Made by a program: the position numbers and the translations under genes
Shown: positions 38,219 to 47,246 of the stretch, in pieces
Position numbering within the stretch: the first letter of the stretch is position 1
Layout of the letters: every line of letters begins with the position of its first letter
The notes under the pieces: generated by a model
What the model saw: the letters and a program-made list of their open reading frames with translations, nothing else
Databases searched by the model: none
Told to the model about the DNA's origin: nothing
NCBI RefSeq assembly: GCF_014874065.1
Contig: NZ_JADBEE010000001.1
Span: forward strand, 372,001 to 436,000
Source of the DNA: Nesterenkonia halotolerans
GTDB lineage: Bacteria > Actinomycetota > Actinomycetes > Actinomycetales > Micrococcaceae
DNA: 64,000 nucleotides
Reading direction: 5' to 3'

Positions 38219-38608
38219 ATGGATGCCATCACTGCTGACACGCTCGCCTACCTCGCTATCGGCGGAGTGGCGGTGGCCGCCGTGATCGCCGCGATCGTGC
38301 GGGGACATCTGCGGGCCGATGTGCCCATCACGGCGGAGCATCGACCGGGACAGATCACCCTGACCGCCGGTGAACCGATCGACATCCTCTCGGTGACCAA
38401 CGACGACGACGCCCTGGGTGAAACCCTGAAGCTCGAGCCGCTCAGCCTTCCCTTCACCCTGACGCCCTCGGAGCCTTACACGCTGGAGTACCGCGAGATC
38501 GGCGGGGCCCCGCGGCCGGAGAAGGTGCGTCTGCTGCTGCGCGGAGACAAGGTCAGGGAGATCGGGCTCCCCTCGCTCGGGGCTCCCGAACACCCAGCCC
38601 GCTCCTAA
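38219..38608 (+). CDS. Small membrane-anchored protein of unknown function
   Basis: A 129-residue protein with one N-terminal membrane helix (about residues 10-28) and a beta-rich soluble part. TAGTCT at 38206-38211 lies 7 nt before the ATG at 38219, which has no ribosome site, so this looks leaderless. An upstream ATG-free extension to 38162 is less likely. Its stop overlaps the convergent neighbour by 4 nt. I do not recognise the family. Confidence 0.7.
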   Translation: MDAITADTLAYLAIGGVAVAAVIAAIVRGHLRADVPITAEHRPGQITLTAGEPIDILSVTNDDDALGETLKLEPLSLPFTLTPSEPYTLEYREIGGAPRPEKVRLLLRGDKVREIGLPSLGAPEHPARS

Positions 38609-38817
38609 GTCGAGGCGGCGCCGTCGTCGTCCTCTTCCTTCTTCTTCGAGCGCTGTGACTCGAGGCCCGCGCCGAGCGCGACCCCCATTCCCGCGCCGAG
38701 GGCGAGGCCCATTCCGGCGTTGTCGAAGAACAGCAGTCCCAGCAGCATTCCGAACACCGATCCCAGGGCAATCCCGAGCGCGAGATGGTTCGTGGAGCTT
38801 TCGTCCTCATCCGCCAT
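38605..38817 (-). CDS. Small glycine-zipper membrane protein
   Basis: A 70-residue protein with two Gly/Ala/Leu-rich helices (ALGIALGSVFGMLLGLLFF and MGLALGAGMGVALGAGL), a charged N-terminus and a Lys/Glu/Asp-rich tail. The pattern is of a glycine-zipper hairpin in the membrane. The ATG at 38817 is preferred to the GTG at 38820. Function unknown; it converges with the previous gene. Confidence 0.65.
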   Translation of the reverse strand: MADEDESSTNHLALGIALGSVFGMLLGLLFFDNAGMGLALGAGMGVALGAGLESQRSKKKEEDDDGAAST

Positions 38818-38960
38818 CACAGCAGTCTAAGCTCAGCCGGGCATATGACGCTCGCACCCGCCCAGGGTGAGGGGCAGGATATTCTGTACTCTGCAGCAGT
38901 CGCCATGAGACCTCAGCGGCGGCACCCGCCACGAGGGCGTCACCGAGACGGAGGCCATCC

Positions 38961-40787
38961 TTGCAGGACACCGCGACACCGGCGCTGATCGATGTGCCAG
39001 CACAGATGAACACCACCGACTTCCTGGAGCAGCAGAGCCGTGAAGACCCCGATAACGTTCTCTTCACCCGCCGGGACTCGACCGGAGCGTGGGTGGACGT
39101 CACCGCGGCACAGTTCCACGCCCAGGTGGTGGCCCTGGCGAAGGGCTTGATCAGCCGCGGCACGCAGCCGGGAGACCGGGTGGGCATCATGTCGGCCACC
39201 CGCTTCGAGTGGAGCCTGCTGGACTTCGCCCTCTGGTACGCCGGAGCGGTCTCGGTGCCGATCTACGAGACCTCCTCGGCCGCGCAGATCGCGTGGATCG
39301 CCGAGGACGCCGAACTCAGCCTGGTCTTCGCCGAGACCCCGCGGCACGCGCAGACCATCCACGAAGGACTGGAGGCGTCCGCGCTGCAGTCCCGGCCGTC
39401 GGTGCTGCAGATCGAGGGCGAGGACCTCGCCGCGCTCCGGGACTCTGGCCGCGAGGTCTCCGCGCAGGAGCTGGAGTCTCGGCGCGCCGCCGCGACCACC
39501 GAAGACCTGGCCACGGTTATCTATACCTCCGGAGTCACCGGACGGCCCAAGGGCTGCGAGCTGACCCACGGGAACTTCGTCGAGCACAGCCTGCAGACCA
39601 TCGCCGCAATGGAAGGGGTCGTGGGCAGGCAGTCCTCCACTGTCCTGTTCCTGCCCATGGCCCATGTCTTCGCCCGTTTCGTCTCGGTGCTGTTCATCGC
39701 CGCCGGGGGACGGGTCGCGCACACCACCGACATCAGGCAGCTCATCGAGGACCTCGGCGACATCCAGCCGACATTCCTGCTCGGCGTGCCCCGGGTCTTC
39801 GAGAAGATCTACAACTCCGCAGCGCTGAAGGCCGACGGCGACGGCAGAACGCGCATCTTCGACGCTGCGGTGGACACGGCGGTGCGCTGGTCCCAGGCCA
39901 GCGCCGAGGGCAGGGTGCCGTGGACTCTGCGCCTGAAGCACCGCTTGTTCAGCCGACTGGTCTACTCCAAGCTTCGGGCCCGGATGGGCGGGCGCGTCAC
40001 TCATGCCTTCTCCGGCGGCTCTCCGCTGGGTGATCGCCTCGCACACTTCTTCAACGGTGTCGGGATCCAGATCATCGAGGGCTATGGGCTCACCGAGACC
40101 ACCGCCCCGGTCACGGGCAATCTGCCGGCGCACTACCGGATCGGAACCATCGGGCATCCCTTGCCCGGCAACGCGGTGCGCATCGCCGAGGACGGCGAGG
40201 TCCTGGTGCGGGGCAGCTCGCTCTTCCGCGGCTACCGCAATCGGCCGGAGCTCAACGCCGAGTCCTTCAGCGCCGACGGTTGGTTCTACACCGGAGACCT
40301 GGGGCGGCTCGACGAGCAGGGTCGGCTGATCATCACCGGACGCAAGAAGGAGATCATCGTCACTTCCGGAGGCAAGAACGTCTCCCCCGCCCAGCTCGAG
40401 GACGCCATACGAGCAGATCTTCTAGTCTCCCAGGCGGTGGTCGTCGGGGACGGCAAGCCCTTCATCAGCTCCATGATCACCTTGGACGGTGATGTCGCGC
40501 CGAGCTGGCTGCGCGGGAAGGGGCTGGATCCCGAGACCTCCATGAAGGAGCTCACCGAGCACCCGGAGGTCCTGACCCATGTACAGCAGGTGATCGACTC
40601 GGCCAACGCCTCGGTCTCACAGGCCGAGTCCATTCGCAGCTTCACGGTGCTCGAGGACGATTTCACCATCGACTCCGGCCACCTGACGCCTTCGCTGAAG
40701 ATCAGGCGAGCCGAGGTCATGCGTGACTTCCAGCGCGTGGTGGAGAACCTCTACGAGAAGGCCGCCACCCGCGCGAGGCGACGCTAG
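38961..40787 (+). CDS. AMP-dependent long-chain fatty-acid-CoA ligase (FadD15-like)
   Basis: The enzyme activates fatty acids with ATP and joins them to CoA. The 608-residue ANL-family protein shows the P-loop YTSGVTGRPKGCELTH, GYGLTETTAPVTGN, FYTGDLGRLDEQGRL and the hinge/catalytic ITGRKKEIIVTSGGKNVSP. The usual Thr of the P-loop (TSGTTG) is Val here. TTG at 38961 is chosen because GGAGG lies 6 nt upstream; an ATG at 39006 is the alternative. It converges on an ABC-2 permease gene with an 8-bp gap. Confidence 0.9.
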   Translation: MQDTATPALIDVPAQMNTTDFLEQQSREDPDNVLFTRRDSTGAWVDVTAAQFHAQVVALAKGLISRGTQPGDRVGIMSATRFEWSLLDFALWYAGAVSVPIYETSSAAQIAWIAEDAELSLVFAETPRHAQTIHEGLEASALQSRPSVLQIEGEDLAALRDSGREVSAQELESRRAAATTEDLATVIYTSGVTGRPKGCELTHGNFVEHSLQTIAAMEGVVGRQSSTVLFLPMAHVFARFVSVLFIAAGGRVAHTTDIRQLIEDLGDIQPTFLLGVPRVFEKIYNSAALKADGDGRTRIFDAAVDTAVRWSQASAEGRVPWTLRLKHRLFSRLVYSKLRARMGGRVTHAFSGGSPLGDRLAHFFNGVGIQIIEGYGLTETTAPVTGNLPAHYRIGTIGHPLPGNAVRIAEDGEVLVRGSSLFRGYRNRPELNAESFSADGWFYTGDLGRLDEQGRLIITGRKKEIIVTSGGKNVSPAQLEDAIRADLLVSQAVVVGDGKPFISSMITLDGDVAPSWLRGKGLDPETSMKELTEHPEVLTHVQQVIDSANASVSQAESIRSFTVLEDDFTIDSGHLTPSLKIRRAEVMRDFQRVVENLYEKAATRARRR

Positions 40788-40795
40788 CACCCGCG

Positions 40796-41518
40796 TCAGC
40801 GTCGGGGCTCCCAGCGGAAGAAGCGCTTGGCCAGCAGCACCCCGATGACGATCCAGGCCAACGTCGGTGGCAGCAGCAGCAGGTTGTCGACCAGATCCAC
40901 GCCCCCGTTCCAGGCGTTGATGGTCAGCTCGGTCGCGGCACCGCCCGGCAGCGCCCGCTTGAGCATGCCCAGCTCATCGGTTCCGGTGAACCCGATCCAG
41001 AACGCCACCGCGGAGGTGCCCATGGTCACCGGCAGCGTGGTCACCTGCGCGTGCTCGGGCGAGGTGGTGATCCCGGCGGTGGCCAATGCCAGTCCGAGCA
41101 TCATCAGCACCAGGGAGAGCCCGGAGACGATCAGCAGCGGGATCTCTGCCGGGGCCTCGGTGAGCACCGCCAGCACGGTCAGCACCGCGGTGACCTGGAT
41201 GATCCCGATCAGCGCCGGGGGTCCGAGGATCCCGGCGAGGGCGACCGGGTCACTGACCGCGGTGGAGCGCAGCCGTTTCAGGAAGAGCGTCTGCCGGCGG
41301 GCGGCCAAGGTGGTCACGGCCGTGGAGTAGAGGCCCATGCTGATCAGGATCATCATGAAGGCCCCGGCGAGGAACCCCATGCCGGTGGGGACCTGACTGA
41401 AAGCCTCACGCTGGGCGATGAAGAGCAGGCTCAGGCCTACGGGGATGACGGTGGCGCTGAAGAAGACCATCCGGTTGCGAAGGATCTGTTGGAGCTCGCT
41501 GCGAGCAATGGTGAGCAT
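40796..41518 (-). CDS. ABC-2-type transporter permease
   Basis: A 240-residue protein with six membrane helices, beginning with MLTIARSELQQILRNRMVFF, the usual cytosolic start before helix 1 of ABC-2 permeases. It follows the ATPase gene by 63 bp on the same strand. Likely a drug, lipid or peptide exporter controlled by the divergent DesK/DesR-type pair. Substrate unknown. Confidence 0.85.
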   Translation of the reverse strand: MLTIARSELQQILRNRMVFFSATVIPVGLSLLFIAQREAFSQVPTGMGFLAGAFMMILISMGLYSTAVTTLAARRQTLFLKRLRSTAVSDPVALAGILGPPALIGIIQVTAVLTVLAVLTEAPAEIPLLIVSGLSLVLMMLGLALATAGITTSPEHAQVTTLPVTMGTSAVAFWIGFTGTDELGMLKRALPGGAATELTINAWNGGVDLVDNLLLLPPTLAWIVIGVLLAKRFFRWEPRR

Positions 41519-41581
41519 GTGAGTGTCCTTTTGCTGTGGAGAGGTTGGGGGTCAGTGTCGGATGCGCGCTCGAGGTGCGGG

Positions 41582-42466
41582 TCAGTGGCGGGTGATCGAG
41601 CGGAAGACGTCATCGAGCCGGGTGGGCCCGGCGTCGAGGTCTCGCAGTTCGGTGCCGGTCTCCTGGGCCCAGGACAGCAGCGTGTGGAGGTCTTGCTGCA
41701 GCCCGTGGGTCTCGATGAGCAGGGTGCCGTTCCCGGAGAGTGAGCTCTCCAGGGGAAGCGGTGGGGCGTTCTCGGCGAGGTGGAAGGTGATCGTGCCGGG
41801 CAGGGTCTGGGTCAGCTCGGAGACGGTGCCCTGCATCCGGAAGGTGCCTTCGTGCATGAGTCCGATCCGGTCGGCACGCTGCTGGGCCTCCTCCAGGTAG
41901 TGGGTGGTCAGCACGATCGTCGCGCCGTCCTCCCGGAGCCGATCCACCACATCCCACAGGTCATCGCGGGACGCCACGTCCAGTCCGGTGGTCGGTTCAT
42001 CGAGGAAGATCAGCTCCGGTGACCCATAGATGGCGGTGGCGAAGTCCAGTCGGCGCTTCTCACCCCCGGAGAGCGCCGAGACACGGGTCTCGGCCTTAGC
42101 TGTGAGCCCGACGACGTCGAGCACCCGGCTCGGCTGATCCTCGCGACCCGTGAGACCACCGATGAGCGTGAGGGTCTCCATGGCGCTCAGGTCTGCGGCG
42201 AATCCGCTGTCCTGGAGCATGATGCCCATGCGTGGGCGCACGGCCTTGCGATTCCGCGGGTCCTCACCGAGGATCGACACCTTCCCGGAAGAGGAAGCCC
42301 GGTGGCCCTCGATGACCTCGAGGGTGGAGGTCTTCCCGGCGCCGTTGGTCCCGAGCAGGGCGTAGAGCTCTCCCCGTCTCACGTCGAACGTGAGATCTTT
42401 GACTGCGTGGAAGTCGTCGTAGCTGACATTGAGACGTTCGACGTCGATGACTGTTTCTGAGTTCAT
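41582..42466 (-). CDS. ABC-2-type transporter ATP-binding protein
   Basis: A 294-residue ATPase with Walker A GTNGAGKTS, Q-loop MLQDSGF, signature LSGGEKRRLDFA, Walker B LIFLDEPTTGLD and H-loop THYLEE. A C-terminal extension of about 80 residues resembles DrrA-type exporter ATPases. It pairs with the downstream permease and is divergent from the histidine kinase gene, sharing a 142-bp control region. Confidence 0.9.
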   Translation of the reverse strand: MNSETVIDVERLNVSYDDFHAVKDLTFDVRRGELYALLGTNGAGKTSTLEVIEGHRASSSGKVSILGEDPRNRKAVRPRMGIMLQDSGFAADLSAMETLTLIGGLTGREDQPSRVLDVVGLTAKAETRVSALSGGEKRRLDFATAIYGSPELIFLDEPTTGLDVASRDDLWDVVDRLREDGATIVLTTHYLEEAQQRADRIGLMHEGTFRMQGTVSELTQTLPGTITFHLAENAPPLPLESSLSGNGTLLIETHGLQQDLHTLLSWAQETGTELRDLDAGPTRLDDVFRSITRH

Positions 42467-42500
42467 GACTCCATTTCACGTCGCGAGGGGCCTGCGCGGC

Positions 42501-42540
42501 AGTCACAGGGTGTCATCAGCGGGCATGACGTTTTGTCACT
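42501..42540. promoter_or_regulatory. Paired dyad elements between the ABC and two-component genes
   Basis: ATGACG-TTTT-GTCACT (42525-42540) contains the dyad TGAC-N5-GTCA. AGTCAC-AGGG-TGTCAT (42501-42516) is a similar element in inverted orientation, 24 bp away centre to centre. The position in a shared divergent region makes them candidate sites for the DesR-type response regulator. Confidence 0.4.
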
Positions 42541-42608
42541 TCTGCCGCGGAGGTGAATCCGGGAGGATGGGTGATCATGACCAGAATCGCGCTCCGAGGT
42601 GCCCGCTG

Positions 42609-43736
42609 ATGTCCTCGACCTCGATCGCGGCCCAGCGGCGCATGCACCGGGCCACCGTTCTCACCACAGTGGTGGCCATTGCGCCGGTGGCGCTGGCGAT
42701 CGTGGCCATGACCTCGCAGTCCTGGCGAGAGGGTCTCGGCTTCAGTGCCGGCATACTGCTGACCTTCCTGGTGCTGCTGGAGTTCGCGCCGATGCGCCAC
42801 CCACGCTCCACCGCACTGGCACTGGGGTTCTCGTTCTTGGTGTGGGCCATCTGTGCGGTGCTCGCGCTGAATCCGGTGGCGTTCTTCGGCGCCGCGATGC
42901 TCAGCGGGGTGCTGATCCCCCAGCTGCTGAGGCGACCGCTGTCCTGGATCATCGGCCTGGGTGTGCTGATCGCTGCCATCGGTGCGCTCTACTTCCTCAA
43001 CGAGCCCGTCACCTGGGTCAATGTGGTGCGCTACGTCCTGATCCCGGGCGGGCTGAGCGTCTTCGTCGCCGCGGTGATCCTCATGATGCAGAGCTACTGG
43101 AGGATTCTGCGGGACCTCGAGCGTGCCCAGGAGGCGGAGGCTGAGTTGGGCATCATGCGCGAACGCATGCGCTTCGCCAGCGACCTCCACGACATCCAGG
43201 GGCATACGCTGCACGTGGTCAACCTCAAGATCGCACTCGCCGAGGAACTGGTCACGCGGGACCCGGAACGGGCGGTGACCGAACTGCGCGAGGTCTACAC
43301 GCAGGTGGAGGAGACGATTCGAGAGACGAAGAACCTTGCGTATGCACGTCGCAGGCTCAATCTGCGTGCAGAGCTGGAGAATGCGCGGAATCTCTTCGAG
43401 GCCGCGGGGGTGTCGGTGCGGATCACTCGGCACGGCGAGGTCACGGACGGCCACAGCGAGCTGTTGGGTCAGGTACTCCGGGAGACGACGACGAACATCC
43501 TGCGCCACGCAGATTCAGGCCAGGTGACGATCACGATCTCCGAGACCGGGATCGAGATCATCAACGACGGCGCAGACCCTGGCCCGCTGCCCGCCCTGAA
43601 CGGACTGGAGACTCTGCGCGCCCGGGTGGCCAACGAAGGTGGGGCGCTCACAGTGGCTCAGGCGGAGGGTGAATTCAGCACCTCGGTGCACTTTCCGACG
43701 ATGACCGCCTCACCCGAGGAGTCGAGCCTGTCATGA
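42609..43736 (+). CDS. DesK-type sensor histidine kinase
   Basis: A 375-residue HisKA_3 kinase. The N-terminal half has about five membrane helices (residues 20-165). Then come a coiled region, the phospho-acceptor ASDLHDIQGHTLHVV and a shortened ATPase domain with N box ETTTNILRHA. ATG 42609 has GAGG upstream; longer frames reach into the divergent ATPase gene. It overlaps its response regulator gene by 4 nt (ATGA). The signal may be membrane state or an agent exported by the neighbouring transporter. Confidence 0.88.
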   Translation: MSSTSIAAQRRMHRATVLTTVVAIAPVALAIVAMTSQSWREGLGFSAGILLTFLVLLEFAPMRHPRSTALALGFSFLVWAICAVLALNPVAFFGAAMLSGVLIPQLLRRPLSWIIGLGVLIAAIGALYFLNEPVTWVNVVRYVLIPGGLSVFVAAVILMMQSYWRILRDLERAQEAEAELGIMRERMRFASDLHDIQGHTLHVVNLKIALAEELVTRDPERAVTELREVYTQVEETIRETKNLAYARRRLNLRAELENARNLFEAAGVSVRITRHGEVTDGHSELLGQVLRETTTNILRHADSGQVTITISETGIEIINDGADPGPLPALNGLETLRARVANEGGALTVAQAEGEFSTSVHFPTMTASPEESSLS

Positions 43737-44335
43737 TCAGTGTCGTGCTCGTCGATGACGAAGCCCTGCTGCGCTCAGCGCTTTCTTCCTTGCTGCCGCT
43801 GAAGGCTGACATCACGGTCGTCGCCGAGGCCGCCGACGGGGCCGCCGCAGTCGACGTCGTCATGGCACACCGTCCCGATGTGCTGGTCATCGACCTCGAG
43901 ATGCCCGGCACCGATGGACTCACAGCAGTGGAGATGATCCTTCGGCAGCGGCCCGAGCAGGTGGTGCTCATGCTCACCCGTCACGCGCGGCCAGGAGTGC
44001 TGCGCCGCGCGCTCAGACTCGGCGTCCGTGGGTTTGTCAGCAAGTCCGCCCATCCGAGCCTGATCGCTGAGGTGATCGAGACCCTGCACGCGGGCAGACG
44101 CTGGATCGATCCGGACATCTCCGCGCTGGCGGTGGTCGATGACTCCCCGTTGACCGACCGGGAACTCGATGTGCTCCGCGAGACGCTGGAGGGGTACTCC
44201 GTCGGCGAGATCTCCGCTCGCCTGTACCTGGCCGAAGGAACCGTGCGGAACTACCTCTCGAACGCCATGCACAAGACCCAGACCCGCAATCGCCGCGAGG
44301 CCGCGCGGTACGCCAGGTCACGAGAATGGCTCTGA
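43733..44335 (+). CDS. NarL/FixJ-family response regulator (DesR-like)
   Basis: A 200-residue regulator with receiver domain (VVLVDDEALLR; phospho-acceptor in VIDLEMPGTDG; Lys in FVSKSAH) and a LuxR-type HTH (LTDRELDVLRETLEGYSVGE, then AEGTVRNYLSNAMHK). Translation is coupled to the kinase gene. Probable target: the divergent ABC-2 exporter operon. Confidence 0.92.
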   Translation: MISVVLVDDEALLRSALSSLLPLKADITVVAEAADGAAAVDVVMAHRPDVLVIDLEMPGTDGLTAVEMILRQRPEQVVLMLTRHARPGVLRRALRLGVRGFVSKSAHPSLIAEVIETLHAGRRWIDPDISALAVVDDSPLTDRELDVLRETLEGYSVGEISARLYLAEGTVRNYLSNAMHKTQTRNRREAARYARSREWL

Positions 44336-44377
44336 TATGGAGATCTGCCTCTTCGGCATCAGCCGAGGCGGTTCGGA

Positions 44378-44917
44378 CTATTCGGAGGCGAGACTGATGA
44401 GCCGACGCACCGTGTTGAGATTCCGCGCCGTGCCGGGCACCCCCAGCGCCCGCCCGATCGCGACATCTTTCATCTGGGCCCGGCCGGCACCTTCGGCGTA
44501 AAGGATGTGCATCTCCTGGCCGATGACCCGCCATTGATCTGCGCCGGTCTCGAAGCTCTGTGCCTTCGCCACCGCCTCGGCAGTCGGCTCGCCGGCCAGG
44601 AACGTGATGTAGGAGAACCTGGGGTCGAGTTCCTCGAAGGGGTGCGCAGCCAGCGCGGACGTGACCTCATGAAGAGAGCGGCTGATGACCTCACGAAAGA
44701 AGCCAGGCTCTCGCTGCACGGAGTTCTCCAGCGCACGGTCAAAGGCCTGGGGGTCACCGGCCGGGGTGCAGACCATGTTGCCGGAGGCGATATAGGTCTG
44801 CACCCCGGTGGCACCGAGTGATTCGGCCAGTGCCCGCCACTGCGCCATGGGCAGCTTCGCGGTGCCGCCGACGTTTACGGCGCGGATGAGAATGATGCGC
44901 GGCACCGCGCTGCTCAC
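44378..44917 (-). CDS. DUF1697 domain-containing protein
   Basis: A 179-residue protein starting with the family-typical RIILIRAVNVGGTAKLPMAQWRAL-like region, then YIASGNMVC and a C-terminal GVPGTARNLNTVRRLISL, matching DUF1697. The family has no established function. Its ATG overlaps the stop of the universal stress gene (ATGA), so the two are coupled. Confidence 0.85.
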   Translation of the reverse strand: MSSAVPRIILIRAVNVGGTAKLPMAQWRALAESLGATGVQTYIASGNMVCTPAGDPQAFDRALENSVQREPGFFREVISRSLHEVTSALAAHPFEELDPRFSYITFLAGEPTAEAVAKAQSFETGADQWRVIGQEMHILYAEGAGRAQMKDVAIGRALGVPGTARNLNTVRRLISLASE

Positions 44918-45921
44918 CGAATGAACTCCGGCTGATCCGCCAACCGATCATCCTTGAGATATGGGACCACCATCACCGGGCCGGTCGCCTTGTGCAGCAC
45001 CCCGCGCGAGACGGAACCGAGCATCGTGCCCGCGATCTCGCCTCGGCCGCGCGTGCCGAGGACCGTCAGCTGTGCCTGCTCGGTCTGTTTGGCAAGCAGC
45101 GCGGTGGGATCCCCCGGCCTGACCTTTGCGGTGACGTCCAGGGACGGGTAGTGCCTTTTCAGCCATTCCACCTCAGCCTCCAGCGACTTCTCCAGCTGGG
45201 TCTTTCGGTGATCGGTCACCGCCTCCTCGGGGGTGTCCAGCTCCGGATACCATTCCAGCCATCCCTCCAGGGAAGGAAGGGCGAGCAGCAGATGGAGCTC
45301 CACACCGCGGTTCTGCGCGGCCTGTGCCGCCTGGAGCGTGGCCACCCGGCCCTGGGCCGAACCGTCGATCCCCACCACCACGGGACGCTGGTCGGCGCTC
45401 GGCTCGAACCGCGCCTCTCCCTCGGACTCTCCGACCTGATACTGCCGGGGCACCACCACAGTCGGGCAGTCAGCATGGGCTGGCAGTGCCGAAGACACGG
45501 ACCCCAGGACTCGTCCGAGGAATCCGCCGCGACCGCGCGCACCGACGACTGCCAGTTCGGCGATGCTGGAGAGATCCACCAGCACCCCGGCGGCATCGCC
45601 GCGTTCAGCCCGGTAGATGACTTTTCCGGGGTAGTCCTTCAGGTAGTTCCGGGCTTCTTCGAGCACCTTCCTGGCACCCGCAAGATGGGCCTCGGCCTCG
45701 GACTGCTCTGGGACGGCCGCCAGGGTCGTGTACAGCGGTGTGGGGACGGTGAAGGCAGTGATGACGGTCAGCACGCGTCCGCTGCGCCGGGAGGCACGGG
45801 CTGCATAGTGCAGTGCCAGGACCGCCTGCTTGGAGCCGTCGAATCCTACGATGACCCCGAGCTCCCTCCGGGCGGGCTCAAAGGGGATCGGCCTGGTGGT
45901 GTGGTGGCTTTCGTGGCTCAT
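44914..45921 (-). CDS. Tandem universal stress protein (two Usp domains)
   Basis: The 335-residue protein has two UspA domains, about residues 15-160 and 175-325. Both keep the ATP-binding loop: GARGRGGFLGRVLGSVSS and GTRGRGEIAGTMLGSVSRG. Such ATP-binding tandem Usp proteins are induced in stationary phase, low oxygen or stress in actinobacteria. The ATG at 45921 is the start of the first Usp domain; an upstream extension reads through low-value sequence. It precedes the DUF1697 gene by overlap. Confidence 0.9.
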   Translation of the reverse strand: MSHESHHTTRPIPFEPARRELGVIVGFDGSKQAVLALHYAARASRRSGRVLTVITAFTVPTPLYTTLAAVPEQSEAEAHLAGARKVLEEARNYLKDYPGKVIYRAERGDAAGVLVDLSSIAELAVVGARGRGGFLGRVLGSVSSALPAHADCPTVVVPRQYQVGESEGEARFEPSADQRPVVVGIDGSAQGRVATLQAAQAAQNRGVELHLLLALPSLEGWLEWYPELDTPEEAVTDHRKTQLEKSLEAEVEWLKRHYPSLDVTAKVRPGDPTALLAKQTEQAQLTVLGTRGRGEIAGTMLGSVSRGVLHKATGPVMVVPYLKDDRLADQPEFIR

Positions 45922-46047
45922 GAGGACGCTCCCGCGGGGGCCTCGTGGCAGCCGACGGGGCTGGCGGCCCCCGCAATGAGGGCCATCCCCGTCAGCTACC
46001 ACTCTACCCACTGCGCTGGCACGCGCTACGTGTTCGGCGGTGGTGCC

Positions 46048-47091
46048 TTATGGCACGACGACGGCGCGGCCGCGCAGCTCACCGTCGTGCAGCTTGCGGT
46101 ACGCCTCCGGCGCCTGGTCCATGCTGAACTGTTCGGTCTCCACCTCGAGGTGCCCGGTCCGGGCGAGTTCGACGACCTCCATCAGCTCCGGGCGTGCCCC
46201 CCAGTACGGGGCGCGGATCCGCGAACCGTAGGGCTGTCCGAGCAGACCCACGCTGGTCTCCACGGCGCCTGCTCCGACCAGCACCAGGTCGGTGCGTGGC
46301 CCGCTGAGCGACCGGGCGATCTTCATCACCGGTTCATTGGTGACGAAGTCGAAGATCGCGGTGACCGGACCCGGGCCCACAGACTCGGCGACGTTCGCGG
46401 CGGCGTCGTCGTCGGAGAGGAAGGCATGGTGAGCCCCCACCTCGCGCGCGAACTCGAGCTTGTCCTCGCTGATGTCCAGCGCCACCACCGTGGCTGAGGT
46501 GAGGCTGCGCAGCAGCTGCACGGCGATGTGGCCGAGACCCCCGACCCCGATGACCACGGCCACGCTTCCCGGCACCAGCAGGTCCAGGGAGCCCTTGATG
46601 GCGTGGTACGGGGTGAGTCCGGCGTCGGTCAGCGCCACGCTCTTGACCGGATCCAGATCCTTGATCGGGATCAGCAGACGCGGGTCGCTGACGATCAGGT
46701 ACTCCGCCATGGCGCCGTCGCGGCCGAGGCCGGGAGGGGTGATCCCCATGCCCGCTGCATGCGGGCAGTAGTTCTCGAAGCCCTGGGCGCAGGAATGGCA
46801 GCGACCGCAGCCCAGCGGACCGTAGACGGCGACGGCGTCACCGAGCTCCACACCGGTGGCCCCCTCCCCCAGCGAATCGACGACGCCGACCCCCTCATGG
46901 CCCAGCGTCATGGGCAGCGGGTAGCCGAAGTCCGCGTACTGCTCCTCGCTCAGACTCATCACGAAGCTGTCGGAGTGGCAGGCGCCGGCGGCGGTGATCC
47001 GCAGCCTGACCTCACCCGGTCCGGGTTCTGGCGTGGGGACCTCGCGGACTTCCGGCGGCTGGCCGATGGCGACGTACTGGAGTGCTTTCAT
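46048..47091 (-). CDS. Zinc-dependent medium-chain alcohol dehydrogenase
   Basis: A 347-residue NAD(P)-dependent dehydrogenase with catalytic zinc ligands in GACHSD and GHEGVG, structural zinc cysteines in CGRCHSCAQGFENYC and the nucleotide motif IGVGGLGHIAVQ. It resembles AdhP/AdhT-like ethanol dehydrogenases. It lies 126 bp upstream of the universal stress gene on the same strand, a pairing that fits redox or fermentative stress, though this is only context. Confidence 0.9.
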   Translation of the reverse strand: MKALQYVAIGQPPEVREVPTPEPGPGEVRLRITAAGACHSDSFVMSLSEEQYADFGYPLPMTLGHEGVGVVDSLGEGATGVELGDAVAVYGPLGCGRCHSCAQGFENYCPHAAGMGITPPGLGRDGAMAEYLIVSDPRLLIPIKDLDPVKSVALTDAGLTPYHAIKGSLDLLVPGSVAVVIGVGGLGHIAVQLLRSLTSATVVALDISEDKLEFAREVGAHHAFLSDDDAAANVAESVGPGPVTAIFDFVTNEPVMKIARSLSGPRTDLVLVGAGAVETSVGLLGQPYGSRIRAPYWGARPELMEVVELARTGHLEVETEQFSMDQAPEAYRKLHDGELRGRAVVVP

Positions 47092-47246
47092 CGTGTTCCT
47101 CCTCAGGGGTTGGTGCCTGACCCAGGTGCACAGCGGCGGCGCCCCAGAAGCGCTGAAGAGCGACGTCGAACCGCCTCGCCGGGTCCTGCACCTCCGATCC
47201 TGTCACGCGGCGCTGGGCACTTCCAGGGGGCTTCGATCGGCACCGT

